From Pseudomonas sp. NBRC 111124 (GTDB lineage Bacteria > Pseudomonadota > Gammaproteobacteria > Pseudomonadales > Pseudomonadaceae): 64,000 nt of DNA. The notes beneath the pieces are model-generated. The model did not search any database. It was not told the DNA's origin and was given only the letters and a program-made list of their open reading frames with translations. Both the position numbers and the translations under genes were made by a program. Location of the stretch: the NCBI RefSeq assembly GCF_001320245.1, contig NZ_BCBA01000009.1, positions 36,531 through 100,530 on the forward strand, read 5' to 3'. Every line of letters starts with the position of its first letter. Position 1 is the first letter of the stretch. This document shows positions 54,389 through 64,000 of this stretch, piece by piece.

Positions 54389-54982
54389 TCAGGGCGCGGC
54401 ACATCCTGTGCGAACGATCTTCAAGGCCAGGCACCCGTGCTGCCCCTGCTCTTCGCTCAGGTATGGGAAGTCATCCTCGACCAGGCGTTTCACAATCTTG
54501 CCATGAAGGCTTACCAACCGCAGGTTGGCAATGAACGCCCCTACTTTGACCTTGGCCATATCCAACCCCTCCAGGCGCCAGAGCATGGAGGCGGCCGCCA
54601 GCGGATCATGGCCAGCCGGTTCGCTGGCTGAATAGAGCGCCAGATAGCCGTTGCGACTGACATCAAGCCGATGATTGCGCCGCTGCCAGTGGGGGTGATT
54701 CTGCTCGTCCTGCGCCGCGCGAATCTCGAAATCCCACTCGCCATCGGTTTCGTAGCCACCGAACCAGAACAACGTGCGAAATTTCCGCCGCGCAATCACA
54801 TGTTCGGCCGCCCAATGGTTGGTGTAGTTATCTTCATCTGCATGCAGCCAGCCACCACTGGTAAAGGGCGAGTCCCCATTACCGGTATCACCCACGGCGC
54901 TGACATTTCCTGGGGCGTCATCGGGCTGCCAGTACAATTTGGCAACAAAGCTTTTGGCGGGTTGGAATTCATAGCTACTCAT
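54389..54982 (-). CDS. Hypothetical protein, unknown family
   Basis: A 197-residue soluble protein with no signal peptide, membrane segment or motif that I recognise. It is rich in Trp, Tyr and charged residues and has beta-strand-like patterns (FRTLFWFGGYETDGEWDFEIRAA, NGYLALYSAS, LRLVSLHGKIVKRL; bases ~54480-54790). The start ATG 54982 has AGGAGAG about 12 bases upstream, and coding-strand composition is typical of the region, so it is a real gene. It is convergent with queD (14-base gap) and may share a transcript with the DUF1289 gene about 50 bases upstream on the same strand. Confidence 0.8.
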   Translation of the reverse strand: MSSYEFQPAKSFVAKLYWQPDDAPGNVSAVGDTGNGDSPFTSGGWLHADEDNYTNHWAAEHVIARRKFRTLFWFGGYETDGEWDFEIRAAQDEQNHPHWQRRNHRLDVSRNGYLALYSASEPAGHDPLAAASMLWRLEGLDMAKVKVGAFIANLRLVSLHGKIVKRLVEDDFPYLSEEQGQHGCLALKIVRTGCAAP

Positions 54983-55031
54983 GGGTCTGGCTCTCCTGTC
55001 CGGTTGTCGGGCAAGTGAACCTTACGTAGCC

Positions 55032-55529
55032 TCAACTACGTCGAGCAGTTGGAATGCGCTCCAGGCCAAGGGCCTCGTTGAGGAAGGACGGAGCGATATA
55101 GCGCTGGTAATGCGCCTCGGACAGCAAGAAGAACTCGCGATCGATGGCATCGCGCAGTTGCGGCAGTTCCCAGTCGCGGAACTCTGGTAGCAACACCATG
55201 CCGTAGGCCTCCAGATCACGGATCATCCGCGCCCCACGAGCGATCAGCTGATAGGCCCAGCAATATTCCGACTGCTGCTCGACGAAGCGTATCGAGCGCT
55301 GCTGCAGCTGCTGACGCAGCAGGCTTTTGTCGAACACTTCCAGCTTGGCCATCATCACCTGTACCAGCAGTTGCTCAAGGCGCAGCCAGACAGCGCGCTT
55401 CTGCTCGTCGTCGTAGCCGTTCCAGTTGATCACTTCATGGTGGAAACGCTTGCAGCCACGGCACACCGTGTCTCCGTAGACAGTGGAGCAAAGGCCGACG
55501 CAAGGGGTTTTGATGGACTGGTTGGACAT
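55032..55529 (-). CDS. DUF1289 domain protein
   Basis: A 165-residue protein. The N-terminal DUF1289 motif is TPCVGLCSTVYGDTVCRGCKRFHHEVINWNGY (bases ~55416-55510), with four cysteines (C-x3-C-x7-C-x2-C) that probably bind zinc or an Fe-S cluster. The remaining ~120 residues are helical (QLLVQVMMAKLEVF, AHYQRYIAPSFL) and extend beyond the short DUF1289 proteins. ATG 55529 is used because the 21 extra residues of the longest frame look non-coding. The role is unknown; such proteins often sit near acnB in pseudomonads, which it faces here divergently. Confidence 0.85.
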   Translation of the reverse strand: MSNQSIKTPCVGLCSTVYGDTVCRGCKRFHHEVINWNGYDDEQKRAVWLRLEQLLVQVMMAKLEVFDKSLLRQQLQQRSIRFVEQQSEYCWAYQLIARGARMIRDLEAYGMVLLPEFRDWELPQLRDAIDREFFLLSEAHYQRYIAPSFLNEALGLERIPTARRS

Positions 55530-55933
55530 TGAAAACAACGGCTTGGCGGTGGAATACGGGGCCATGTTAGCCCTTTGTCTAACCAGGGTCACCCGTTAAA
55601 GTCATGATCGGCGCCTTACCTTCAGGCATTTTTTGCCGTAGAATCATCCCGCCTTTTCAAGGCAACAATGTCCGTTGGAAGCTGTTTTCAAAGCGTCACG
55701 AGCACAGTTCATCCGGTAGAACGGCGTTGGCCCGGGCCATGCTCCCCTCGCATGCCCGCGCCAGCCCTCATCAGCTCCCGTTCTGCAGGCGTAAAACTTT
55801 GAAAGCAGCTTCTGTAAGGATTCTCTGCGACCCTGGCTGGGCGGCCCACAAAGCCGTGGCAGCGCATGGGTGCATTGAATGCTGGATGAGCGTCCCGGAC
55901 CCCCTTTAGGGACCACTGATGAGGGAAATAACT
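55530..55933. other. acnB leader region with long-range inverted repeat
   Basis: This 404-base gap has no credible gene. A TAGAAT at 55639-55644 could be the -10. GAAGCTGTTTTCAAAG (55678-55693) pairs with CTTTGAAAGCAGCTTC (55797-55812) over 16 positions with one G-U, and enclosed short stems (AGAACGG/CCGTTCT, CATGC/GCATG) suggest a folded leader. GTCCC/GGGAC (55892-55913) precedes the ribosome site. Confidence 0.6.
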
Positions 55934-58543
55934 GTGCTTGAAGCCTACCGCAAACACATCGAAGAGCGTGCCGCCCTGGGTATCGTGCCCCAGCCGCTGA
56001 ACGCCGAACAAACTGCAGGCCTGGTCGAGCTGCTGAAAAACCCGCCGGCCGGCGAAGAAGCCTTCCTCGTAGACCTGATCACCAACCGCGTTCCGCCAGG
56101 GGTCGACGAAGCTGCCTACGTCAAGGCCGCTTTCCTCTCCGCCGTCGCCAAGGGCGAAGCCCAGTCGCCACTGATCGACCGCAAGCACGCTGCTGAACTG
56201 CTGGGCACCATGCAGGGCGGCTACAACATCGAGACGCTGGTTGCGCTGCTCGACGACGCCGAACTGGGCGCCGTCGCGGCCGAACAGCTCAAGCACACCC
56301 TGCTGATGTTCGATGCCTTCCACGACGTGGCCGAAAAAGCCAAGGCCGGCAACGCTCACGCCAAGGCCGTGCTGGACTCCTGGGCCGCCGGCGAGTGGTT
56401 CACCTCGCGTCCGGCCATCGCCGACAAGTACACCCTGACCGTGTTCAAGGTGCCTGGCGAAACCAACACCGACGACCTGTCGCCTGCTCCGGACGCCTGG
56501 TCGCGCCCTGACATCCCGCTGCACGCCCTGGCCATGCTGAAAATGGCCCGTGACGGCATCGAGCCGTCGCAGCCAGGCTCGGTCGGCCCACTGGCACAGA
56601 TCGAAGCGGTCAAGGCCAAGGGCTTCCCGGTGGCCTACGTCGGTGACGTGGTCGGTACCGGCTCCTCGCGCAAATCCGCCACCAACTCGGTGCTGTGGTT
56701 CTTCGGCGACGACATCCCGTACGTGCCGAACAAGCGCGCCGGTGGCTTCTGCTTCGGCACCAAGATCGCCCCGATCTTCTACAACACCATGGAAGACGCC
56801 GGCGCCCTGCCGATCGAATTCGACTGCACCAACCTGGCCATGGGCGACGTCATCGACGTGTACCCGTTCAAAGGTGAAGTGCGCCGTCACGGCAGCGACG
56901 AACTGGTTACCGAGTTCGCCCTGAAAACCGAAGTGCTGCTGGATGAAGTCCGCGCTGGCGGCCGTATCCCGCTGATCGTCGGCCGTGGTCTGACCGAAAA
57001 AGCCCGTGCCGAACTGGGCCTGGGTGCTTCCGACCTGTTCAAGAAGCCAGAGCAGCCTGCCGACACCGGCAAAGGCTTCACCCTGGCCCAGAAAATGGTC
57101 GGCCGTGCCTGCGGCCTGCCAGAAGGCCAGGGCGTACGCCCGGGTGCCTACTGCGAGCCGAAGATGACCACTGTCGGTTCCCAGGACACCACTGGCCCGA
57201 TGACCCGCGACGAGCTGAAAGACCTGGCGTGCCTGGGCTTCTCCGCTGACCTGGTGATGCAGTCGTTCTGCCACACCGCGGCCTATCCGAAGCCGATCGA
57301 CGTCAATACCCACCACACCCTGCCAGACTTCATCCGCACCCGTGGCGGCGTGTCGCTGCGCCCAGGCGATGGCATCATCCACAGCTGGCTGAACCGCATG
57401 CTGATGCCTGACACCGTGGGTACCGGTGGTGACTCGCACACCCGCTTCCCGATCGGCATCTCGTTCCCGGCCGGTTCCGGCCTGGTGGCCTTCGCCGCCG
57501 CCACCGGCGTCATGCCGCTGGACATGCCAGAATCGATCCTGGTGCGCTTCAAGGGCAAACTGCAACCTGGCATCACCCTGCGTGACCTGGTACATGCCAT
57601 CCCTTACTACGCCATCCAGAAGGGCCTGCTGACCGTCGAGAAGAAAGGCAAGAAAAACGCCTTCTCCGGCCGCATCCTGGAAATCGAAGGCCTGGACGAC
57701 CTGACCGTCGAGCAAGCCTTCGAGCTGTCCGACGCCTCGGCCGAGCGTTCCGCTGCCGGCTGCACCATCAAGCTGCCGGAAAAGGCCATCGCCGAGTACC
57801 TGCAGTCCAACATCACCCTGCTGCGCTGGATGATCGGCGAAGGCTACGGCGATGCCCGCACCCTGGAGCGTCGCGCCCAGGCCATGGAAGCCTGGCTGGC
57901 CAAGCCTGAGCTGCTGTCGGCCGACGCCGACGCCGAATACGCTGAAATCATCGAAATCGACCTGGCCGACGTCAAAGAGCCTGTGCTCTGCGCGCCAAAC
58001 GACCCGGACGATGCCCGCCTGCTGTCCTCGGTACAGGGCGAGAAGATCGACGAAGTGTTCATCGGTTCGTGCATGACCAACATCGGTCACTTCCGCGCTG
58101 CCGGCAAGCTGCTGGACAAGGTCAAAGGCGGTATCCCGACCCGTCTGTGGCTGGCCCCGCCGACCAAGATGGACGCCCACCAGCTGACCGAAGAAGGCTA
58201 CTACGGCATCTACGGCAAGGCCGGTGCGCGCATGGAAATGCCAGGCTGCTCGCTGTGCATGGGTAACCAGGCACGTGTGCAGACCGGTTCGACCGTGGTT
58301 TCCACTTCGACCCGTAACTTCCCGAACCGTCTGGGCGACGCCACCAACGTGTACCTGGCCTCGGCCGAGCTGGCTGCGGTCGCTTCGATCATCGGCAAGC
58401 TGCCGACCGTCGAAGAGTACATGCAGTACGCCAAGGACATCGACAGCATGGCTGCCGACGTCTACCGCTACCTGAGCTTCGACCAGATCGCCGAGTTCCG
58501 TGAAGCGGCTGCCAACGCCAAGATCCCGGTGGTTCAGGCGTAA
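55934..58543 (+). CDS. acnB: Aconitate hydratase B / 2-methylisocitrate dehydratase
   Basis: A bifunctional TCA-cycle aconitase of 869 residues that also hydrates 2-methyl-cis-aconitate in the propionate route. The N-terminal HEAT-like domain opens with [19 protein letters not shown]. The swivel domain comes next: [22 protein letters not shown]. Cluster ligands are in [15 protein letters not shown] and [12 protein letters not shown], with TRNFPNRLG completing the site. GTG 55934 is chosen because GAGGGA at 55921-55926 is 7 bases away and the product then has the usual AcnB start MLEAYRKH; an ATG at 55919 would add five residues. A terminator follows. It is convergent with the prp operon. Confidence 0.96.
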   Translation: MLEAYRKHIEERAALGIVPQPLNAEQTAGLVELLKNPPAGEEAFLVDLITNRVPPGVDEAAYVKAAFLSAVAKGEAQSPLIDRKHAAELLGTMQGGYNIETLVALLDDAELGAVAAEQLKHTLLMFDAFHDVAEKAKAGNAHAKAVLDSWAAGEWFTSRPAIADKYTLTVFKVPGETNTDDLSPAPDAWSRPDIPLHALAMLKMARDGIEPSQPGSVGPLAQIEAVKAKGFPVAYVGDVVGTGSSRKSATNSVLWFFGDDIPYVPNKRAGGFCFGTKIAPIFYNTMEDAGALPIEFDCTNLAMGDVIDVYPFKGEVRRHGSDELVTEFALKTEVLLDEVRAGGRIPLIVGRGLTEKARAELGLGASDLFKKPEQPADTGKGFTLAQKMVGRACGLPEGQGVRPGAYCEPKMTTVGSQDTTGPMTRDELKDLACLGFSADLVMQSFCHTAAYPKPIDVNTHHTLPDFIRTRGGVSLRPGDGIIHSWLNRMLMPDTVGTGGDSHTRFPIGISFPAGSGLVAFAAATGVMPLDMPESILVRFKGKLQPGITLRDLVHAIPYYAIQKGLLTVEKKGKKNAFSGRILEIEGLDDLTVEQAFELSDASAERSAAGCTIKLPEKAIAEYLQSNITLLRWMIGEGYGDARTLERRAQAMEAWLAKPELLSADADAEYAEIIEIDLADVKEPVLCAPNDPDDARLLSSVQGEKIDEVFIGSCMTNIGHFRAAGKLLDKVKGGIPTRLWLAPPTKMDAHQLTEEGYYGIYGKAGARMEMPGCSLCMGNQARVQTGSTVVSTSTRNFPNRLGDATNVYLASAELAAVASIIGKLPTVEEYMQYAKDIDSMAADVYRYLSFDQIAEFREAAANAKIPVVQA

Positions 58544-58561
58544 TCAGCAGTAAGCAGCAAT

Positions 58562-58592
58562 AAAAAACCCGGCAGAAATGCCGGGTTTTTTT
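58562..58592 (+). terminator. Intrinsic terminator between acnB and prpD
   Basis: AAAACCCGGCA-GAAA-TGCCGGGTTTT with flanking A and T runs works on both strands and lies between convergent gene ends. Confidence 0.92.
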
Positions 58593-58609
58593 ATGAGCCT
58601 GCGCCGACC

Positions 58610-60094
58610 TCAGATTACGAACAAATCCACAAACCGGTGCACCGCCATTGCCTCCAGCTGTTGCTGGTCTTTGCACAATACGAAAATTTCTTCACACCGC
58701 TGCCGCACAAAGCGCGTCGCCAGGTTGCCCCTGAACTTGGCCTCCAGCAACGGTATCCCCTCCTCCCGCCGCCGCCGATGCCCGATCGGATACTCCACCA
58801 GCACCTGCTCGGTACTGCTGCCATCCTTGAAAAACACCTGCACGGCATTGGCAATCGAACGCTTGTCCGCCTCCAGGTACTCGCGGCTGAAGCGCGGATC
58901 TTCAACCACCTCCATCTTCTCGCGCAGGCGGTCGATGCTCGGATGGTGGGCATGGAAAGCATCTTCATAATGCTCGGCCACCAGGTGCCCGAAGATCAGC
59001 GGCACCGCCACCATGTACTGCAGGCAGTGGTCACGGTCGGCGGCGTTGGCCAGCGGGCCGCTCTTGGAAATGATGCGGATCGCCGACTCCTGGGTGGTAA
59101 TGACGATGCGGTCGATTTCATGCAGGCGGTTACGTACCAGCGGGTGCAGGCTTACCGCGGCCTCGCAGGCAGTCTGGGCGTGGAATTCGGCCGGGAAGCT
59201 GACCTTGAACAGCACATTTTCCATCACGTAACTGCCCAAGGGTTGCGGCAGGCGCAGCTCATACTGACCGGCTGGCTTCACCGCCAGGTCCCTGTTGGTG
59301 TGGCTGAACGAGACGTCATGGAACCCCCACTGTGCTGCCGTCAGCACGCCTGGCACACCCATTTCGCCCCGCAGCGCGATGTCGGCCAGACGCACGCCAC
59401 GGCTGGAAGCATCGCCGGCTGCCCAGGATTTGCGAGAGCCGGCGTTGGGCGCATGTCGATAGGTACGCAGTGCCTGGCCATCGACGAAGGCATGGGACAA
59501 GGCTGAAAGCATCTGCTCGCGTTTGGCACCCATCAGCCGGGCACACACAGCGGTCGAGGCCACCTTGACCAGTATCACGTGATCGAGACCAACGCGATTG
59601 AAGGCGTTTTCCAGGGCCAGCACACCCTGGATCTCGTGGGCCATGATCATGGCTTCGAGCACGTCACGCATCAGCAGCGGCGCTTCGCCGCTGGCCACGC
59701 GCTTCTGTGACAGGTGATCGGCAACCGCCAGGATGCCACCCAGGTTGTCCGAGGGGTGCGCCCATTCAGCGGCCAGCCAAGTGTCGTTATAGTCCAGCCA
59801 ACGCACGGTGCAGCCGATATCCCAGGCGGCCTTGACCGGGTCGAGGCGGTAGGCGGTACCGGGAACGCGGGCGCCATTGGGCACCACGGTGCCATCCACC
59901 AGCGGGCCGAGGAGTTTGGTGCATTCAGGAAAGCGCAGGGCCAGCAGGCCGCAGCCCAGGGTGTCCATCAGGCAGTTGCGTGCGGTGTCCAGGGCCTCGG
60001 GGGATTCGACCCGGTAGCCGAGCGCATAGTCGGCGAGGGTTTGCAGCACCCGGTCGTAGTCCGGGCGGTCGTTCAGGTCCACGTTAGCGCTCAT
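58610..60094 (-). CDS. prpD: 2-methylcitrate dehydratase
   Basis: A 494-residue MmgE/PrpD-fold enzyme that dehydrates 2-methylcitrate to 2-methyl-cis-aconitate. Family segments visible are [29 protein letters not shown] and [33 protein letters not shown] (bases ~59730-60040), [25 protein letters not shown] and the C-terminal [14 protein letters not shown]. It is iron-sulfur independent. In the same operon AcnD and PrpF form an alternative dehydratase route, so both types are present. It starts about 70 bases after prpF on the same strand and ends facing the acnB terminator. Confidence 0.96.
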   Translation of the reverse strand: MSANVDLNDRPDYDRVLQTLADYALGYRVESPEALDTARNCLMDTLGCGLLALRFPECTKLLGPLVDGTVVPNGARVPGTAYRLDPVKAAWDIGCTVRWLDYNDTWLAAEWAHPSDNLGGILAVADHLSQKRVASGEAPLLMRDVLEAMIMAHEIQGVLALENAFNRVGLDHVILVKVASTAVCARLMGAKREQMLSALSHAFVDGQALRTYRHAPNAGSRKSWAAGDASSRGVRLADIALRGEMGVPGVLTAAQWGFHDVSFSHTNRDLAVKPAGQYELRLPQPLGSYVMENVLFKVSFPAEFHAQTACEAAVSLHPLVRNRLHEIDRIVITTQESAIRIISKSGPLANAADRDHCLQYMVAVPLIFGHLVAEHYEDAFHAHHPSIDRLREKMEVVEDPRFSREYLEADKRSIANAVQVFFKDGSSTEQVLVEYPIGHRRRREEGIPLLEAKFRGNLATRFVRQRCEEIFVLCKDQQQLEAMAVHRFVDLFVI

Positions 60095-60166
60095 AGCCAG
60101 CTCCCTTCAGAATTGCTGGGGCTGCCATGCAGCCCCAGCGAACTAAAGCCGAGCGTCGGTGGTGCG

Positions 60167-61357
60167 TTAGAAGCTATCGCCAGGCACGCGAACCCAGCCC
60201 TCCATCAGCACGCGAGCACTGCGGCTCATGATTGCCTTGGTCACCGTCCACTGGCCATCCACCTGGCGCGCCTCGGCCCCGACCCGCAAGGTGCCGGACG
60301 GATGGCCGAAGCGCACGGCACTGCGCTCGCCCCCGCCAGCGGCGAGGTTGACCAGCGTGCCAGGGATGGCTGCAGCGGTGCCGATGGCCACGGCTGCGGT
60401 GCCCATCATCGCGTGGTGCAGCTTGCCCATGGACAGCGCACGCACCAGCAGGTCGATGTCACCGGCCGCAACCGCCTTGCCACTGGACGCAGTGTAGGTG
60501 CTCGGCGGCGCAACGAAAGCCACCTTCGGCGTGTGCTGACGCCCGGCAGCCTGGTCGACATGCTCAATCAGCCCCATGCGCACGGCGCCGTAGGCACGGA
60601 TGGTCTCGAAGCGCTGCAACGCCTGCGAGTCGCCGTTGATCGCGTCCTGCAATTCAGTGCCGGTGTAACCGATGTCGGCAGCATTGACGAACACGGTCGG
60701 GATACCGGCGTTGATCAGGGTCGCCTTGAAGGTGCCGATCCCCGGCACTTCCAGGTCGTCCACCAGATTGCCAGTGGGGAACATCGCCCCGCCGCCACCC
60801 TCCTCGTCGGCGGCCGGATCAAGGAACTCGAGCTGCACCTCCGCGGCCGGGAAGGTCACGCCGTCGAGTTCGAAATCACCGGTTTCCTGCACTTCACCTT
60901 CGGTGATGGGCACATGGGCAACGATGGTCTTGCCGATGTTGGCCTGCCAGATGCGCACGGTGGCGATGCCATTGCGCGGAATGCGCGTCGGCTCGACCAG
61001 GCCGTTGCTGACGGCGAACGAGCCGACTGCGGCAGAGAGGTTGCCGCAGTTGCCGCTCCAGTCGACGAAGGCCTTGTCGATGGCGACCTGACCAAACAGA
61101 TAGTCGACATCGTGCCCAGGCTTGATGCTCTTCGACAGGATGACCGTTTTGCTGGTGCTCGAAGTGGCGCCGCCCATGCCGTCGATCTGCTTGGCGTAAG
61201 GGTCGGGGCTGCCGATTACCCGCAACAGCAAGGCATCGCGCGCCGCGCCTGGGACCTGGGCCGTTTCCGGCAGGTCCTGCAGGCGGAAGAACACGCCCTT
61301 GCTGGTGCCACCGCGGATGTAGGTGGCGGGAATTTTCACTTGGGGTACATGTGCCAT
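60167..61357 (-). CDS. prpF: PrpF, 2-methyl-cis/trans-aconitate isomerase
   Basis: A 396-residue DAP-epimerase-fold protein that converts the trans isomer made by AcnD to the cis form used by the next enzyme. IPATYIRGGTSKGVFFR at the start and WSGNCGNLSAAVGSFAV in the centre are PrpF signatures. Lys in GGTSKG is the usual active-site residue. ATG 61357 is chosen because it begins the conserved core; the frame extends to 61429 into acnD without a better site. AGGAC lies upstream. It is 13 bases after acnD, as always in acnD-prpF pairs. Confidence 0.95.
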   Translation of the reverse strand: MAHVPQVKIPATYIRGGTSKGVFFRLQDLPETAQVPGAARDALLLRVIGSPDPYAKQIDGMGGATSSTSKTVILSKSIKPGHDVDYLFGQVAIDKAFVDWSGNCGNLSAAVGSFAVSNGLVEPTRIPRNGIATVRIWQANIGKTIVAHVPITEGEVQETGDFELDGVTFPAAEVQLEFLDPAADEEGGGGAMFPTGNLVDDLEVPGIGTFKATLINAGIPTVFVNAADIGYTGTELQDAINGDSQALQRFETIRAYGAVRMGLIEHVDQAAGRQHTPKVAFVAPPSTYTASSGKAVAAGDIDLLVRALSMGKLHHAMMGTAAVAIGTAAAIPGTLVNLAAGGGERSAVRFGHPSGTLRVGAEARQVDGQWTVTKAIMSRSARVLMEGWVRVPGDSF

Positions 61358-61370
61358 GTTCAAGTCCTGT

Positions 61371-63959
61371 TCAAGCGGTCGCTTCGAGGAAGTCCTGGGC
61401 AAAGCGTTGCAGCACCCCACCCGCCTCATAGATCGACACTTCTTCGGCAGTGTCCAGGCGGCAGGTCACCGGCACTTCGACACGCTCGCCATTGCGCCGC
61501 GTGACTACCAGGGTCAGCGTCGCCCGCGGTTTGCGCTCACCAAGCACGTCATAGGTCTCGCTGCCGTCCAGGCCCAGGGTCTTGCGGTCGGTGCCCGGCT
61601 TGAATTCCAGCGGCAACACGCCCATGCCCACCAGGTTGGTGCGGTGAATACGCTCGAAGCCCTCGGCGACGATCGCTTCGACACCGGCCAGGCGTACGCC
61701 CTTGGCTGCCCAGTCGCGGGACGAACCCTGGCCATAGTCGCCACCGGCGACGATGATCAGCGGCTGCTTGCGCTCCATGTAGGTCTCGATGGCCTCCCAC
61801 ATGCGGGTCACCTTGCCTTCCGGCTCGATGCGCGCCAGCGAACCCTGCATCACGCTGCCGTCATCCTTGCGCACCATTTCGTTGAACAGCTTGGGGTTGG
61901 CGAAGGTGGCGCGCTGGGCGGTCAGGTGGTCGCCACGGTGGGTGGCGTAGGAGTTGAAATCCTCTTCCGGCAGGCCCATTTTCGCCAGGTATTCACCCGC
62001 AGCGCTGTCGAGCAGGATGGCGTTGGACGGCGACAGGTGGTCGGTGGTGATGTTGTCCGGCAGCACCGCCAACGGGCGCATGCCGCGCAGGGTGCGCTCG
62101 CCGGCCAGGGCGCCTTCCCAGTAAGGCGGGCGGCGGATATAGGTGCTCATCGGGCGCCAGTCGTACAGCGGCGCGACTTTCGGCCCGCGGTCTTCCTCGA
62201 TGGCGAACATCGGGATATAGACCTTGCGGAACTGCTCCGGTTTGACCGCCGCACGCACCACCGCGTCGATTTCTTCGTCGCTCGGCCAGATGTCCTTCAG
62301 GCGGATTTCCTTGCCGTCGACCACGCCCAGCACGTCCTTTTCGATGTCGAAGCGGATGGTGCCGGCAATCGCATAGGCCACCACCAGTGGCGGCGAAGCC
62401 AGGAAGGCCTGCTTGGCGTAAGGGTGGATACGCCCGTCGAAGTTGCGGTTGCCCGAGAGCACGGCGGTGGCGTACAGGTCGCGGTCGATGATTTCCTGCT
62501 GGATCACCGGGTCCAGTGCACCGGACATGCCGTTGCAAGTGGTGCAGGCGAAGGCGACGATGCCGAAGCCCAGCTGCTCCAGTTCCTTTTCCAGGCCCGC
62601 CTCTTCCAGGTACAGCTGCACGGCCTTGGAGCCTGGCGCCAGCGACGACTTGACCCACGGTTTGCGGTTGAGGCCGAGCTTGTTGGCGTTGCGCGCCAGG
62701 AGGCCTGCGGCGATGACGTTGCGCGGGTTGCTGGTGTTGGTGCAGCTGGTGATGGCGGCGATGATCACCGCGCCGTCGGGCATCTGCCCCGGCACTTCTT
62801 CCCAGGCGCCGGCGATGCCCTTGGCCGCCAGGTCGCTGGTAGCAACGCGGGCGTGCGGGTTGGACGGGCCGGCCATGTTGCGCACTACGCTCGACAGGTC
62901 GAAGCTCAGGGTACGCTCGTATTCAGCCTTGGCCAGGCTGTCGGCCCACAGGCCGGCGACCTTGGCGTAGGTCTCGACCAACTGCACCTGCTGGTCGTCG
63001 CGGCCGGTCAGCTTGAGGTAGTCGATGGTCTGCTGGTCGATGGCGAACATCGCGGCAGTGGCGCCGTATTCCGGAGCCATGTTTGAGATGGTGGCGCGGT
63101 CGCCAAGCGTCAGGGCGCGGGCGCCTTCGCCATGGAACTCAAGGTAGGCGCCGACCACTTTCTGTTTGCGCAGGAATTCGGTGAGGGCCAGCACCAGGTC
63201 GGTAGCGGTGATGTTCGGCGCCAGCTTGCCGGTCAGTTCGACGCCGACAATTTCCGGCAGGCGCATCCATGAGGCACGGCCAAGCATGACGTTCTCGGCT
63301 TCCAGGCCGCCGACACCAATGGCGATCACGCCCAGGGCGTCGACATGCGGGGTGTGGCTGTCGGTGCCGACGCAGGTGTCCGGGTAGGCCACGCCGCGGT
63401 CGCTGTGGATGACCGGCGACATTTTCTCCAAGTTGATCTGGTGCATGATGCCGTTGCCGGGCTGGATCACGTCGACGTTCTTGAACGCCTTCTTGGTCCA
63501 GTTGATGAAATGGAAGCGGTCTTCGTTACGGCGGTCCTCGATGGCGCGGTTCTTCTCGAACGCCTGCGGGTCGAAACCACCACACTCCACGGCCAGGGAG
63601 TGGTCGACGATCAGTTGCACCGGCACTACAGGGTTGACCTGGGCCGGGTCGCCGCCTTTATCGGCGATGGCATCGCGCAGGCCGGCGAGGTCGACCAGGG
63701 CGGTCTGGCCGAGGATGTCATGGCACACCACGCGGGCCGGGAACCACGGGAAGTCGAGGTCGCGCTTGCGCTCGATCAGCTGGCCCAGTGAGGCGTCGAG
63801 GGTAGCCGGAGCACAGCGGCGCACGAGGTTTTCGGCCAGCACGCGGGAGGTGTATGGCAGGCTGTCGTAGGCACCGGGCTTGATGGCCTCGACGGCGGCG
63901 CGGGCATCGAAGTAGTCCAGGGGTGTGCCTGGCAGGTTCTTGCGGAATGCAGTGTTCAT
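61371..63959 (-). CDS. acnD: Fe/S-dependent 2-methylisocitrate dehydratase AcnD
   Basis: An aconitase-A-like enzyme of 862 residues working with PrpF. The N-terminus is LPGTPLDYFDARAAVEAIKPGAYDSLPYTSRVLAENL (bases ~63830-63930). The cluster region has VKPGNG-type VIQPGNGIMHQINLE, VGTDSHTPHVDALGV and ITSCTNTSNPRNVIAAGLL, FACTTCNGMSG; the C-terminal swivel has GGDYGQGSSRDWAAKGVRLAGVEAIVAEGFERIHRTNLVGMGVLPL (bases ~61605-61745). ATG 63959 is preferred; GTG 63980 is in frame but has no better ribosome site. prpC and prpB are expected to the right, outside the window. Confidence 0.95.
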   Translation of the reverse strand: MNTAFRKNLPGTPLDYFDARAAVEAIKPGAYDSLPYTSRVLAENLVRRCAPATLDASLGQLIERKRDLDFPWFPARVVCHDILGQTALVDLAGLRDAIADKGGDPAQVNPVVPVQLIVDHSLAVECGGFDPQAFEKNRAIEDRRNEDRFHFINWTKKAFKNVDVIQPGNGIMHQINLEKMSPVIHSDRGVAYPDTCVGTDSHTPHVDALGVIAIGVGGLEAENVMLGRASWMRLPEIVGVELTGKLAPNITATDLVLALTEFLRKQKVVGAYLEFHGEGARALTLGDRATISNMAPEYGATAAMFAIDQQTIDYLKLTGRDDQQVQLVETYAKVAGLWADSLAKAEYERTLSFDLSSVVRNMAGPSNPHARVATSDLAAKGIAGAWEEVPGQMPDGAVIIAAITSCTNTSNPRNVIAAGLLARNANKLGLNRKPWVKSSLAPGSKAVQLYLEEAGLEKELEQLGFGIVAFACTTCNGMSGALDPVIQQEIIDRDLYATAVLSGNRNFDGRIHPYAKQAFLASPPLVVAYAIAGTIRFDIEKDVLGVVDGKEIRLKDIWPSDEEIDAVVRAAVKPEQFRKVYIPMFAIEEDRGPKVAPLYDWRPMSTYIRRPPYWEGALAGERTLRGMRPLAVLPDNITTDHLSPSNAILLDSAAGEYLAKMGLPEEDFNSYATHRGDHLTAQRATFANPKLFNEMVRKDDGSVMQGSLARIEPEGKVTRMWEAIETYMERKQPLIIVAGGDYGQGSSRDWAAKGVRLAGVEAIVAEGFERIHRTNLVGMGVLPLEFKPGTDRKTLGLDGSETYDVLGERKPRATLTLVVTRRNGERVEVPVTCRLDTAEEVSIYEAGGVLQRFAQDFLEATA

Positions 63960-64000
63960 AGCGTTTTCAGGCTCAGTCACAGGAGTCGGAAGGTTTCACC

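Noticed and set aside
55604..55909. A 101-aa frame in the acnB leader
   Set aside because: It crosses the long inverted repeat, has no ribosome site and no protein-like pattern.
61323..63086. A 587-codon open frame antisense to acnD
   Set aside because: It is a shadow of acnD with no motif or ribosome site.

Overview
The window looks like chromosome of a Pseudomonas of the putida group. Coding DNA is GC-rich and dense. The intergenic gaps carry the putida-type REP palindrome (core GTGGGAGCGGG / CCGCGAA). The gene families and their order also fit: GlgE-type glucan/trehalose genes, the leucine catabolic liu operon, a PrrF small RNA, a CupE/Csu-like pilus, and acnB beside prpD-prpF-acnD. This is inference from gene content; no comparison was run.

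Layout. (1) 1-18.0 kb is alpha-glucan and trehalose metabolism. A partial treY, a DUF2934 gene and glgX are on the plus strand. glgE, a treS-maltokinase fusion and glgB form a compact operon on the minus strand. Between the two arms sit an Rhs/TccC-like gene with an unusual AT-richer C-terminal region, an endonuclease/phosphatase-fold gene and a short autotransporter barrel. (2) 18.1-19.8 kb is a group of very small genes: a proline-rich peptide, an acidic 103-aa protein, a 78-aa protein, a canonical acyl carrier protein and an 86-aa partner. Three of them share a 17-bp upstream element at nearly constant distance from the start codon. (3) 19.8-27.4 kb holds an acyl-CoA ligase divergent from liuABCD, with two LiuR-type palindromes between them. 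(4) 27.4-30.7 kb holds an S24-like repressor whose peptidase residues look lost, a DUF6124-like gene, a Fur-box-controlled PrrF sRNA, a sigma-region-4/FecR fusion and a Bcr/CflA-type MFS pump. (5) 30.9-32.1 kb is an M14 carboxypeptidase. (6) 32.2-38.5 kb is an archaic chaperone-usher pilus operon with four subunits, chaperone, usher and two-domain tip protein. It is divergent from a bacteriophytochrome kinase, a response regulator and a hybrid kinase (38.7-43.9 kb). (7) 44-56 kb is housekeeping and signalling: tRNA-Gln, a YdcH-like gene, a ZapE/AFG1 ATPase, prpE divergent from a LysR gene, an HPP-CBS membrane protein, a PepSY-PepSY-response regulator-kinase operon, a patatin-like lipase, queD and a DUF1289 gene. 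(8) 55.9-64 kb holds acnB with a long structured leader, facing the 2-methylcitrate cycle genes prpD, prpF and acnD, whose operon continues beyond the right edge.

How the genes work together. TreS-Mak makes maltose 1-phosphate, GlgE polymerises it and GlgB branches the product. GlgX debranches the glucan, and TreY (with TreZ, outside) returns it to trehalose. LiuABCD take isovaleryl-CoA to HMG-CoA; the lyase and the regulator LiuR are not here. PrpE activates propionate, which the AcnD/PrpF/PrpD pathway then oxidises.

The least-explained signals are the repeated 17-bp element over the small ACP-like genes, the long inverted repeat in the acnB leader, the Rhs C-terminal His/Cys domain, the sigma4-FecR fusion and the apparently non-cleavable S24 repressor.
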